Origin: Brevibacillus choshinensis
GTDB taxonomy: Bacteria; Bacillota; Bacilli; Brevibacillales; Brevibacillaceae
Reading direction: 5' to 3'
DNA: 64,000 bases
Assembly: GCF_016811915.1 (NCBI RefSeq)
Contig: NZ_CP069127.1
Coordinates: forward strand, 409,501-473,500
Shown here: piece after piece, positions 45,052 to 53,556 of the stretch
Position numbering within the stretch: position 1 is the first letter of the stretch
How the letters are laid out: every line of letters starts with the position of its first letter
Notes under the pieces: generated by a model
What the model was told of the DNA's origin: nothing
Seen by the model: the letters and a program-made list of their open reading frames with translations, nothing else
The model's database searches: none
Made by a program: the position numbers and the translations under genes

Positions 45052-45093
45052 AAAAAAAGACAGACGCCGGAATGAAAGCAAGCGTCTGTCTCT
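45052..45093 (-). terminator. Rho-independent terminator
   Basis: Minus-strand AGACAGACGC/GCGTCTGTCT stem, then a run of T. It ends the MoxR operon transcript 243 bp beyond its last stop. Confidence 0.8.
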
Positions 45094-45335
45094 GTACGGT
45101 AGAGTGGGTATATTTTACCAGGCGCACTCGTGATGCTCTGGAAAGAGCGTACGCAGGAGTGATTGCGATCATCCGTATCTCATCCCACTTTTAAACGATT
45201 GATTAATTCAGCCGTAATCGCGGCATTTACCCGGTAAAAACCGCCTGCTTGCCCGTGACCGTAGGGGAACGTGCCCACTCGGCTCCCAGAGCGTTGAGAA
45301 TGTCCCTAACACTTGTGGGTATACATGACCAACTG
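45094..45335. other. 242-bp gap without a recognisable gene
   Basis: Between the DUF4129 gene and its terminator. A minus-strand frame remains open for about 40 codons to a stop at 45189 but has no start codon or ribosome binding site. I see no repeat, hairpin or motif of note. Confidence 0.4.
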
Positions 45336-46655
45336 TCATCCTCTTGGCGTCTCTTTGAGCGATTTGACCGCCTGCTGCAAGACTGCCAGTTCCTCAGGAG
45401 TGAGAGATTGCTCACGATAGCGATGCTTTTCGTAGGAAGCGGTAATGGTCGTCGCCAGCTGGAGGAGGACAGGGTCATGCCGGTGCTGCCGCAGACGTTT
45501 CACATATTCCTGACTGGTCTCGGAGCGGTTGATGGGCACGCCGAGTGAAGCGGTGTGTTTCAAAAATTGATAGTAGGCGTATCGAACGGGATCGTCTTCA
45601 GGCCCGGGAGTCCTTTTCAACCACTGACGCACATCCCACAGAGGCGTTTCGTCCTCCTGGTCCGTGGCGGCGAGCGGAGTCCAGATTGTGCTAGCGGCGA
45701 GGCCTTCCGTTTGGGGAGCGTCATTTTTACGATAGCGCCGCTTCCAAATCAAACGGGCTAGTCCCAACACAATGACTAAAGAGGCTGCTGCGATCAAATA
45801 AGGCTGCAAAAGCTCGATGAGAGATTCCCCTTGATCCATCGGAAAGTAAGCCTGCTCATCTACCTGACCCTGATTGTCCAGCAAGTCGTTGACTCTCCCA
45901 TCCTTCTCCAGCACTCCCGAAAGACCTTCTGCCCAAGAGGACAGCTTCTCTAGGAGAGGCTCAACCAACCAGTACAGGCCGCTGCCGAGGGGGCCCTTCA
46001 CCCATGACCAGAGCAGGCTGAGAGCCCCGAGTATCGCAGTGGCTATGAGCAAAAAGCCGGTGGCTATCAGTGTATGGGACGCTAGCACCTGTCCTGCCAG
46101 CTTGATGCGCAGGAGGGCAGGGAGGCGAGTGGTGACGGTTTGCTCGCGAGTGACGTATTCGAGCAAGCTGAGCAATAGATAGCTTGCGAGAGCAGATCCC
46201 AGCATCCAGTAGTAGGTAGAGGCATGAAAGCTGTCTGAGTGAGTGGCTGTCCCGTACAGCCCTCCTATTACCAGCTGGATGAGGCTGATCATCAGGAGCA
46301 GTATGAATCGGCGCTGCAAAGTGGCATGGCTGATTCCTTCCGAGGCGACTGCTTGCATTCGCCAAAAAAACAGGGCAGCGACAATCAGAGCTAGCAACCA
46401 AGAAGAAAAGGCCAGGTAGCCGAGTAATCCCACTCCAGCGACAATCAGATAAAGAACAAGCGTGAACAGCGGATTGCGGCTGCCTTCATGATAGGCGATG
46501 CCGCCGATGACAAAGAGCAGCGAGGCAATGGTGCCAACTAGCAGGAAAGGGCCTAAGCCGGCCTTCAGATAGCCAAACAGCATCAAGCCGCCAGCGAAAA
46601 GCAAAGCTTCCAGCCAAAAGGCCAGTGTCCAGCGTCCAATCGTGGTCGTGATCAT
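45336..46655 (-). CDS. Membrane protein with C-terminal DUF4129
   Basis: 439 residues. Seven or so helices fill the first 230 residues, then a linker, another helix near 295, and a cytoplasmic DUF4129-like tail (RYAYYQFLKHTASLGVPINRSETSQEYVKRL). In comparable operons the third gene is TgpA, where a transglutaminase core sits between these two parts; here that core is absent. The start overlaps the DUF58 stop by 4 bp. Probably a scaffold or chaperone client of the MoxR ATPase at the membrane. Confidence 0.82.
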   Translation of the reverse strand: MITTTIGRWTLAFWLEALLFAGGLMLFGYLKAGLGPFLLVGTIASLLFVIGGIAYHEGSRNPLFTLVLYLIVAGVGLLGYLAFSSWLLALIVAALFFWRMQAVASEGISHATLQRRFILLLMISLIQLVIGGLYGTATHSDSFHASTYYWMLGSALASYLLLSLLEYVTREQTVTTRLPALLRIKLAGQVLASHTLIATGFLLIATAILGALSLLWSWVKGPLGSGLYWLVEPLLEKLSSWAEGLSGVLEKDGRVNDLLDNQGQVDEQAYFPMDQGESLIELLQPYLIAAASLVIVLGLARLIWKRRYRKNDAPQTEGLAASTIWTPLAATDQEDETPLWDVRQWLKRTPGPEDDPVRYAYYQFLKHTASLGVPINRSETSQEYVKRLRQHRHDPVLLQLATTITASYEKHRYREQSLTPEELAVLQQAVKSLKETPRG

Positions 46656-47836
46656 CGAGCAATCAACCTCCCGATCCGTGATGCTTCATTGCGTCGAAGC
46701 ACGGGCTGTTCTCCGGATACATCCAGTACCGCTACTTTGTGTCCGCGGCGGAGCAGTCTATCGATTGCCTGCTCGGTATCCTCATCCAGGCGTGGTGTAA
46801 TCAGCAGAATGGCTTCCTTGGACGGGCTCTCTTCCAGTCTCCGGAGGATCGGGGCGATTGGTGTCGTGATATAATGATGCATTTGCGCCAGCTGGGTCAT
46901 CACATGCAGATGATGGTTCTTGCCGCTTCCCGCAGGCATATGGAGGTGGGCACGGCCCCGTTGCTTCACGCTCATGAACAATTCGTATCCTAATGACTGC
47001 TTGCGGAAGAGGACAGATAAAGCTGCCAGACAGGATATCGTGCGCTCGTTGACGGCATCGTTGTGACGCTGCTGCAAAGGCTCGTACGACGGCAGAATGT
47101 GTCCGACAACCCGCCAGTCTGGACGAGCGGTATGCTCAAATACGCGAGTAGCCAATGACCCCGTTTTGGCAGTGGCTTTCCAGTTGATATGCTTGAAACG
47201 GTCTCCTGGCACATAGGGACGGACGCCTCGCTGAAAGGTGACATCCTCCAGCCGGCGCTGGCGGGACAGCCTGCTACCATCCGGTTCGGTATCCGCTAGC
47301 GAGATGGGCGGCAGCGGGAGCGGCAGCGGATAGACCAGCATGGAAAAGGATACCTTCAGTGGAATCGAGCTTCCTTCTTCGGCGAACAGCGGGAGTGTTT
47401 CGGACTGGACATCCGTGAGCCAGATGACTCCGCGCTTATGTGGCGTGATCGTCAGGATGCGCTCTACGCTTTGCCGCATCGGCAGATCGAGCCGTAGACG
47501 TACCGCTGTCCGCTGATTGCTCACTTTCACCTCATCCGCACCCTCCACTGTGACATGTTCAGGCAGTGTCAATCGCAGCCAGGTAGCAGGGAGAGGGAGC
47601 CAGGATCGGTTGTGCAAGCGAACGGTGATTTGTACAGGCGTCCCCGGCATGACGCGAGTCTGGTCTGCGATCCATTCGAGATCGACCCAACGGCGCATGT
47701 TTGCGAGCCACCAGTTCTGCGCAGCCGGCATGAAAAAGAACAACCCTCCAAACAGCCAGAGAAACCAGCTCCCGGAAAACAGGGCGAACAACAAGAGGAG
47801 AAATCCGATGACGTGAAAGGTTTGCTTCGTGTTCAT
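46652..47836 (-). CDS. DUF58-domain membrane protein
   Basis: 394 residues. Two N-terminal helices (about 6-48), a beta-rich outer region, and the DUF58 motif with RPYVPGDRFKHINWKATAKTG near residue 210, followed by a von Willebrand A-like segment. The family is almost always next to MoxR ATPases, as here; the pair is thought to assemble or activate membrane complexes. The gap to the MoxR stop is only a few bases and no separate promoter is seen. Confidence 0.9.
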   Translation of the reverse strand: MNTKQTFHVIGFLLLLFALFSGSWFLWLFGGLFFFMPAAQNWWLANMRRWVDLEWIADQTRVMPGTPVQITVRLHNRSWLPLPATWLRLTLPEHVTVEGADEVKVSNQRTAVRLRLDLPMRQSVERILTITPHKRGVIWLTDVQSETLPLFAEEGSSIPLKVSFSMLVYPLPLPLPPISLADTEPDGSRLSRQRRLEDVTFQRGVRPYVPGDRFKHINWKATAKTGSLATRVFEHTARPDWRVVGHILPSYEPLQQRHNDAVNERTISCLAALSVLFRKQSLGYELFMSVKQRGRAHLHMPAGSGKNHHLHVMTQLAQMHHYITTPIAPILRRLEESPSKEAILLITPRLDEDTEQAIDRLLRRGHKVAVLDVSGEQPVLRRNEASRIGRLIAR

Positions 47837-47840
47837 GTGA

Positions 47841-48779
47841 CTACACGCTTTCTTCGACAGGAACCGGCACGCTTTGCAGGATTTGCTGGGTGACTTCCGA
47901 TTCTGTCACATGGAGCTCGGCCTCCATCGACAGGCGAATCCGATGGGTGGCGAGGCTCGGAAACACGCCTTTGACATCGTCCGGCAAAACGTAGGTGCGG
48001 CCTGCGAGGAACGCCGCCGCCTGTGCAGAGCGCAACAGAGCGAGCATGGCGCGCGGACTGATGCCAACCTCCACGGAGCGATGGGTGCGGGTTGCTTCTG
48101 TCAGGTCGATGATGTAATCCTCCACAGCTTTGCTCACATGGACGAGGGTTACTTCGCGCTGCAATGCGGCGATCTCAGAGGTGCTGATGACCGGTTCGAT
48201 TTTTTCCAGTGGGGACTCGCTGCGAAAACGTCTGAGAATCTCCCTGGCATCCTCCTGAGTCCCATAGCCGAGCGACAGCTTGAACAAAAAGCGGTCTAAT
48301 TGCGCTTCAGGCAGAGGGTAGGTACCTTCCGACTCGATCGGATTTTGGGTGGCAATCACGAGCATGGAAGAGGGCAAAGGCAGGGTGATCCCTTCGATGG
48401 TTACCTGTCGCTCCTCCATGCTCTCGAGCAAGCCGGATTGCGTGCGAGGAGTAGCCCGATTTATCTCATCCGCGAGCAGTACATCGGCGAATACCGGACC
48501 TTTGCGCAGCTCAAACTCTTGTGTGCGCTGATTGTAAACATGCAGACCGATGACATCGGACGGTAATAGATCGGCGGTAAATTGAAGGCGGTTATAGGTT
48601 CCTCCGATCGCCTGAGCGAGGGTCTTGGCAAGAACGGTCTTTCCCATGCCGGGCAAGTCCTCGAGAAGCACGTGACCTCGAGCGAGCAAAGCCGTCACGA
48701 GTAGGCGGATTTGATCCTCTTTTCCAACAATCACGCGGTTCATGCTGGCTATCAGATGTTCCAAAGTAGACTGAGCCAT
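47841..48779 (-). CDS. MoxR-family AAA+ ATPase
   Basis: 312 residues. Walker A LLEDLPGMGKTVLAK, Walker B VLLADEINRATP, the sensor region ATQNPIESEGTYPLPEAQLDRF and the lid domain (GISPRAMLALLRSAQA) are all present. It is a cytoplasmic chaperone-like ATPase acting with the DUF58 protein. Start at 48779 follows AAAAGGAG. First gene of a three-gene operon. Confidence 0.93.
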   Translation of the reverse strand: MAQSTLEHLIASMNRVIVGKEDQIRLLVTALLARGHVLLEDLPGMGKTVLAKTLAQAIGGTYNRLQFTADLLPSDVIGLHVYNQRTQEFELRKGPVFADVLLADEINRATPRTQSGLLESMEERQVTIEGITLPLPSSMLVIATQNPIESEGTYPLPEAQLDRFLFKLSLGYGTQEDAREILRRFRSESPLEKIEPVISTSEIAALQREVTLVHVSKAVEDYIIDLTEATRTHRSVEVGISPRAMLALLRSAQAAAFLAGRTYVLPDDVKGVFPSLATHRIRLSMEAELHVTESEVTQQILQSVPVPVEESV

Positions 48780-48999
48780 GGAAATTCTCCTTTTTTTCGA
48801 GGGTTGAGGGACAGAGTCCGAGTACTCATTATACAAATGTTATCCTATTTTTGCCAAATTTCCGAAAAGAGTGAGCGAGGTTTGCTCGAACCGAGATCAG
48901 CGCTCTAATAATTCTCTCAAAATGCAGGTGACATCAAATATGAACATATTACCATATTCAATATCCTTACTATGCAAAATTCGAGATATTGCTAACATG

Positions 49000-49066
49000 A
49001 ATGTCGAACCTATGTAACGATGGGTATAGGAATGATAGGTATCAAGTCCTATCAATGTTCGACATT
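49000..49066. promoter_or_regulatory. Long cruciform/hairpin before kinase gene
   Basis: The gap 48780-49162 is A+T-rich and has no gene. Within it AATGTCGAAC (49000-49009) pairs with GTTCGACATT (49057-49066), with an inner ATAGGA/TCCTAT pair, and five T follow. A second dyad, TTGTCA-ATGT-TTGACAA, lies at 49076-49092. This may be an attenuator or an operator cluster for the kinase/regulator genes downstream. Confidence 0.45.
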
Positions 49067-49162
49067 TTTCAGATATTGTCAATGTTTGACAAGATCTAGT
49101 ACGATAGATGTGTCTTAATTTTCCGTCGTTTGCTAGGATTAGAAGAAACGGAGCCCTATCTC

Positions 49163-50716
49163 ATGGATTGGTTGCTGAAAGAATTCCGTCATGTCGTGTA
49201 CTTTCTTCAATGGGTACTTCTCCTGGCTTTCTGCTTTTTTTATATGGACGCACCGAATTCGGATTCACAATCGTTTATCGCTTTCCTGCTCATCGTCCTG
49301 GCGTACGTGAGTATTCTGTTCTACGCGCTGCCGCGAAAGCGATGGTTTTTGCTCGGACTGGTCGATATGGGCTTGGCCTTGTTTTTTATCATCCAGACCG
49401 GAAAATGGAGCAGTCCGTTCATGTTGTACGCATATACCACCCTGTTGTGGCTGATGGTGGTTTTGCGGTTTGAACAGGTGCTTCTGATCGTCGTTTTGTT
49501 CCTCATATCTGCTTCCCTGCTTCAGGAATGGCTTCCCTTCACCATGATTCCAGCTGACATGAATTTCAACCAGCTTCGCTTGCTTCTCGATATCACACTA
49601 TGGGCTAGCATGACCTTTTGCTTCTTCGCTTTGCTGCGTTCGATTAAGAGTATGTATGCGCGATGCTACCACGTGTTTTTATACATGCAAAAGGTAGCTG
49701 CCAGCTCCACAATGAATTTGTGTGCGACCACCGAGCAGATGGTACGGCGTGTCTTTCGCTCGGAACAAGCGTTTTTGTGTCTTTATCAGAGCCTCGATGG
49801 AGAGGGAGATTGGAAGCGTGAGTACTATTTGAACACCTTGCTCGACGCGGGAGCCGAGGAATGGGAGAGCGTCAGGACCGAGCTTTTGGATGATTACTCC
49901 GGACGCAAGGATACATATGTCTGCATGCCGCTGCGTATGGATGGGGAAGCGTGGGGATGCCTGATCTTCTCGATATCGCCCAAGCGGGTATTGAATCGGG
50001 GAGAGCGCCTTTTGCTTCGAGTGATTTCCCTGATCATCTGTCAGCACAGAAAGCAGCTTCGCGCCCACTATGAACTGGCCCAATCCCTGCACGAGGAGAT
50101 GCGGCGAAATCTGGCGCAGGACATGCACGACGGTTTGGCTCAGCAATTGTTCTTCTTGTCGGCCCAAATGTTTCAGTTGAAGCAGTCTTTGCCGCAGGAG
50201 GTACGGATGAGCATGGCCGAACGGCTGGAGCAGATCGAAGAACGCATCAAGTGGTGTCATGGTGAAGTGCGGCATACGATTACACACCTCAAGAAGTTCA
50301 GGGAATCAGAGCAGCTGGCGGAGGCAATCGACCAGCTCCTGAAACGGATGACCGTAGGAACGGATTTGCAGGTGCGCTTCACGTCGAAAGGAAGGGTACT
50401 GGAGGAAGAATTGCCCGTACTCGATGCGATTTACCGAATGGTGGAGGAGGCGACTGCAAATGCAGTCAAGCACGCACAGGCACGCATCCTCACGGTCAGC
50501 GTGGAAGCGTCATCGGTACAGGTAAAGGTACGTGTGCAAGATGACGGCATCGGCTTTGTCGCAGAAGAGAATACAAGGGAAGCCAAGTATGGGGTCGTGG
50601 GCATGCAGGAGCGAATCGCCCAGGTCGGCGGTACCTTGCATATCCGTTCCAAGCCGAGTGAGGGTACGGAAATCATGGCCATCATACCGAGAAAGGGAGT
50701 GGGGATGTATGGATAG
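49163..50716 (+). CDS. DesK/NarL-type sensor histidine kinase
   Basis: 517 residues. Five to six helices cover residues 10-170, then a GAF-like region, a HisKA_3 dimer domain with DMHDGLAQQLFFLSAQMFQ (His322) and an ATPase domain (EATANAVKHAQA, QDDGIGFVAEEN, GVVGMQERIAQVGG). I use the ATG at 49163 (GGAG upstream) over the TTG at 49130. Its stop overlaps the start of its NarL-type regulator. The signal is unknown; the cluster that follows suggests surface or matrix control. Confidence 0.9.
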   Translation: MDWLLKEFRHVVYFLQWVLLLAFCFFYMDAPNSDSQSFIAFLLIVLAYVSILFYALPRKRWFLLGLVDMGLALFFIIQTGKWSSPFMLYAYTTLLWLMVVLRFEQVLLIVVLFLISASLLQEWLPFTMIPADMNFNQLRLLLDITLWASMTFCFFALLRSIKSMYARCYHVFLYMQKVAASSTMNLCATTEQMVRRVFRSEQAFLCLYQSLDGEGDWKREYYLNTLLDAGAEEWESVRTELLDDYSGRKDTYVCMPLRMDGEAWGCLIFSISPKRVLNRGERLLLRVISLIICQHRKQLRAHYELAQSLHEEMRRNLAQDMHDGLAQQLFFLSAQMFQLKQSLPQEVRMSMAERLEQIEERIKWCHGEVRHTITHLKKFRESEQLAEAIDQLLKRMTVGTDLQVRFTSKGRVLEEELPVLDAIYRMVEEATANAVKHAQARILTVSVEASSVQVKVRVQDDGIGFVAEENTREAKYGVVGMQERIAQVGGTLHIRSKPSEGTEIMAIIPRKGVGMYG

Positions 50717-51332
50717 CGTAAGGCTGCTATTGGCAGACGATCATCGCATCGTTCGCGAGGGACTGAAAATGATTTTGGAGAGCTCCCCGCGCTATACGGT
50801 TGTAGAAGAAGCAAGCGATGGAGACGAGCTGTTATCCAAGGCGTTGTCCGTAAAGCCTGACCTGATTGTCTCGGATTTGAAAATGCCTGGCATCTCGATC
50901 ATAGACGGCTGCAAAGTGCTCAAGGATCAGCTGCCCGATATCAAGGTATTGATACTGACCGCTTTTGATGAAAGCGAAGATGTGTTTCGGGCATTGGAGT
51001 CCAATGTGGACGGGTATATCATGAAGGACACCGTTCCCGAGCAAATTTTGCATACGATGGACATGGTGATGATGGGATATTCCTGCTTCCAATCCAAGCT
51101 GCAGCGTAAACGAAAGGAAGAGCCGGATGTAGCTTTCACGGATCGGGAGCAAGAGGTCTTTCAGCTGATCGTCGAGAATTTGAGCAACCAGGAAATTGCG
51201 CAGCGTCTCTATATCTCGGAGGCTACGGTCAAGACGCACGTCAGCAGCATTTTGCGAAAGACAGGGCAACCCAACCGCTCTCAGGCGGTCTTGTACGCAT
51301 TAAAGAAGGGCTTGGTCAAGGTAGCTCCTTAA
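50709..51332 (+). CDS. NarL/FixJ-family response regulator
   Basis: 207 residues. Receiver with LLLADDHRIVREGL, Asp56 in IVSDLKMPG, Thr in LILTAFD and Lys in YIMKDT; C-terminal LuxR-type HTH (FTDREQEVFQLIVENLSNQEIA, SEATVKTHVSSILRKTGQ). Overlaps the kinase gene by 8 bp. NarL-type proteins bind short inverted repeats, and such a repeat occurs before each transcription unit of the fibre cluster, making this the leading candidate for its activator; untested. Confidence 0.93.
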   Translation: MDSVRLLLADDHRIVREGLKMILESSPRYTVVEEASDGDELLSKALSVKPDLIVSDLKMPGISIIDGCKVLKDQLPDIKVLILTAFDESEDVFRALESNVDGYIMKDTVPEQILHTMDMVMMGYSCFQSKLQRKRKEEPDVAFTDREQEVFQLIVENLSNQEIAQRLYISEATVKTHVSSILRKTGQPNRSQAVLYALKKGLVKVAP

Positions 51333-51373
51333 GGGGCGGCCATCACAAGGAAAACGGTAAAGAAGGGTAGTCG

Positions 51374-52528
51374 ATGAGACAGAGGAAAAGAAACAAAAAC
51401 CACGCCAGTTACCTAGCGGATGCCATGTTTTACTGGATCTCCATTTTGGTTAGTGCCGATGCGGTAATGGCGATCCTCTTGCAGGCACTGGGAATCATTT
51501 CGAACGAATGGACAGCGATTGTCGGTTTGGTCGTGTGTGCGGCTGTCAGTTGGACGGTCTACGTTCTGCACAAGCGTTACGTGCTGCCGGAGACTTACTC
51601 TCTTCATGCCTCTGCCTTTTTGTGCACGTCCTTGCTCTTGTTTTTTTGCCTGTACAATCCCCAGCAGTTTACCGGATTGTGGACTGTTTTTCTCCTTTTT
51701 CCTATCTATCTCAGTTTTTTTTACGATCGCTCACTCGTATTGGTATGGAGTTCGATCAGTTACTTGCTGTATGCGCTCAGCCTGGGAACCGGACAGAGCC
51801 AAGCGTTTAGCATGGATATCTTCTTCCATCTGACGCTGGCGGCCGCGAGCGCGATCTGCACTTGGATCGGATATTCGACTCTCCAAAAAAGAATGGGAGA
51901 GGCCAAGATCGCAACGCAAGAACATAACCGCGAATACGCCATCACACTGCTGAATACACTGGTTCCGATCGTCGAGCGCAAGACGCAGATTAGCAGCCGA
52001 GAAATTGAACAAATGAGCCGGCTGATCAAGCGGATGCTGCGAGAGTTCCCTCATGACCAGGTGACCGATTGGGAAATCAAGCTGCTCTCCTTATTGCATT
52101 ACGTCAGCCGCATCAAATTTCCCGATTACGTGTTCGAGACAGATGAAAAGCTGACGACGTTTGAATTCCAAATCATTCAGGAGCATTGCCAGTTTGGCTA
52201 CGAAATGTTTCAGGAAGAACCGTCCTTTGCCAGAGTCGTACGTGCGCTGCAGGATCATCATGAGCGCTTTGACGGGACCGGCTACCCCAAAAAGCTGAAG
52301 GGAGACGACATCATTCTCCTGGCGCAAATTTTGGGAATCGTCGAGAGCTTCCTGGCGATGACGACGACGCGGACGTACCGGCAGACCTCCTCGATTGAAG
52401 AGGCATTTGAGGAGATATGCACGATGGCAGGGACGGCTTATGATGAAAAAGTGGTCAAGGCATTCGTCAAATCGGTACAAATTCATTCGCCCACCAAAGT
52501 ATCCAATGTCCCTCCAATGGTCGGATAG
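51374..52528 (+). CDS. Membrane protein with degenerate HD-GYP domain
   Basis: 384 residues. Five to six helices lie in residues 12-175, followed by a cytoplasmic HD-GYP-like domain. The second half of the motif is intact (HHERFDGTGYP, residues 295-305), but the catalytic HD dyad is LLHYVSRIKFPD: Asp is replaced by Tyr243. The later ALTSxRPYR-type motif survives as AMTTTRTYR. HD-GYP proteins hydrolyse cyclic di-GMP; loss of the Asp suggests a sensor or regulatory protein instead. It follows the regulator gene by 41 bp. Confidence 0.85.
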   Translation: MRQRKRNKNHASYLADAMFYWISILVSADAVMAILLQALGIISNEWTAIVGLVVCAAVSWTVYVLHKRYVLPETYSLHASAFLCTSLLLFFCLYNPQQFTGLWTVFLLFPIYLSFFYDRSLVLVWSSISYLLYALSLGTGQSQAFSMDIFFHLTLAAASAICTWIGYSTLQKRMGEAKIATQEHNREYAITLLNTLVPIVERKTQISSREIEQMSRLIKRMLREFPHDQVTDWEIKLLSLLHYVSRIKFPDYVFETDEKLTTFEFQIIQEHCQFGYEMFQEEPSFARVVRALQDHHERFDGTGYPKKLKGDDIILLAQILGIVESFLAMTTTRTYRQTSSIEEAFEEICTMAGTAYDEKVVKAFVKSVQIHSPTKVSNVPPMVG

Positions 52529-52624
52529 CCTCCGCCCGATGGATAAAGAGAATCAGACTGATTTCCGATAGGCTTTCCGCTCTTGGCTTGGTAGAGTAGA
52601 GTAAGGAAAAAGGGGGGGAGGCAC

Positions 52625-52834
52625 ATGATGCAAAAATGGTGTGGGCGTTGCAAACGCCACTCGTTCAGCAGCGGAGATTGGTACCGTTGGATATGTCCGT
52701 ACTGTAACAAGGATCTCACCATGCAAAAGGCTTCTCCCGCGACGATCCGGTTTATCCTGGTTCGCCCCTTTGCTCCCTATCGCTATACGCTGACCGATAG
52801 CCAGCTTCTACAACGCGACGAAAATACCGCCTGA
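52625..52834 (+). CDS. 69-residue zinc-ribbon protein
   Basis: Two CxxC pairs, Cys6/Cys9 (WCGRC) and Cys24/Cys27 (CPYC), form a probable zinc ribbon in the first 30 residues; the remainder is basic (RFILVRPFAPYRYTL). GGGGGGGAGG precedes the ATG, with a second ATG right after it. Function unknown; it may bind nucleic acid or a partner protein. Ends in its own terminator, so it is separate from the signal peptidase gene. Confidence 0.7.
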   Translation: MMQKWCGRCKRHSFSSGDWYRWICPYCNKDLTMQKASPATIRFILVRPFAPYRYTLTDSQLLQRDENTA

Positions 52835-52852
52835 TACGGGCGGTATTTTTTT
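52822..52852 (+). terminator. Rho-independent terminator
   Basis: AAATACCGCC/GGGCGGTATT stem followed by T-run; the left arm overlaps the stop codon of the zinc-ribbon gene. Confidence 0.88.
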
Positions 52853-52861
52853 GTCCCTCCT

Positions 52862-52889
52862 CCTGTCTCATCCTTCAGTATGAGACAGG
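52862..52889 (+). promoter_or_regulatory. Shared inverted repeat, copy A
   Basis: Core CTCATCCTTCAGTATGAG at 52867-52884, extended to 10-bp arms CCTGTCTCAT/ATGAGACAGG. Near copies occur at 56483-56499 and 57632-57649. It is 115 bp before the first signal peptidase start and not followed by a T-run, so an operator is more likely than a terminator. Confidence 0.6.
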
Positions 52890-52998
52890 GTCAGCCTGCC
52901 TGCCAAAAATCTTCCTCCTTCCAAGCGGCTGGAGTCCCTCCGGTGGTGGAAGATATGGGGATTCGAACTTCGTACAATGAGACAAAGGGGTGGTCGGA

Positions 52999-53556
52999 GT
53001 GGGAGTCGTCTGGACAAAACGCATAGGGCTTGGTCTGCTTGCTCTTTTTTTCATCTTGAATCTGTTCCTGTACGCAAGCAGTCAATGGAACTCGGACCGG
53101 ATACCCGGAATGGGCAACTGGCGAGTCTTATCCGTGCTGACAGGCAGCATGTCGCCGACGATCGATGCTGGGGACATGGTGATTGTGAGTCGCTACATCG
53201 GAAAAGTGCCCCAGACGGGAGACATCGTCACGTATTGGAAAGACGATCAGTCTCGCTCTCTCATTACGCACCGCGTCATCATGCGGCTCGAAAACGGCTA
53301 TCTGCAAACAAAAGGAGATGCCAACCACGAGGCAGACGGAGGCTGGACGGACCCGAACCGTTTGGTAGGACAAGTGGTTTATACGATTCCGTATGCAGCA
53401 GCACTCCAGCAGCTTCTCAAGGAACCGTTGATGATGCTTCTCATATTGAGTGGCTTTCTGATTTTCGTTGTCTATACACAGCGTCGATCTGGCGCCAAAC
53501 AGGATTTGAAACCGGCTTCGGTCGAGAACGAGACGATTGAGGGGGAACTAACATGA
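52999..53556 (+). CDS. sipW: SipW-type signal peptidase I (first copy)
   Basis: 185 residues with an N-terminal helix and a C-terminal helix near 145-162. Catalytic Ser50 is in TGSMSPT; the general base is His91 in LITHRV rather than Lys, and GDAN carries Asp107, which define the ER/archaeal-type signal peptidases such as SipW. SipW matures TasA and TapA in biofilm formation. The GTG at 52999 fits AAAGGGG best; a GTG at 52990 is possible. The next gene overlaps it by 4 bp and is the likely substrate. Confidence 0.93.
   Translation: MGVVWTKRIGLGLLALFFILNLFLYASSQWNSDRIPGMGNWRVLSVLTGSMSPTIDAGDMVIVSRYIGKVPQTGDIVTYWKDDQSRSLITHRVIMRLENGYLQTKGDANHEADGGWTDPNRLVGQVVYTIPYAAALQQLLKEPLMMLLILSGFLIFVVYTQRRSGAKQDLKPASVENETIEGELT

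Noticed and set aside
45094-45335. Frame ending at 45189 as the remnant of an enzyme gene
   Set aside because: About 40 codons without a start and no convincing similarity to a family; left as an empty gap.
52862-52889. Repeat copy A read as a terminator for the zinc-ribbon gene
   Set aside because: A complete terminator already lies at 52822-52852, the repeat has no T-run, and near copies stand before other genes.
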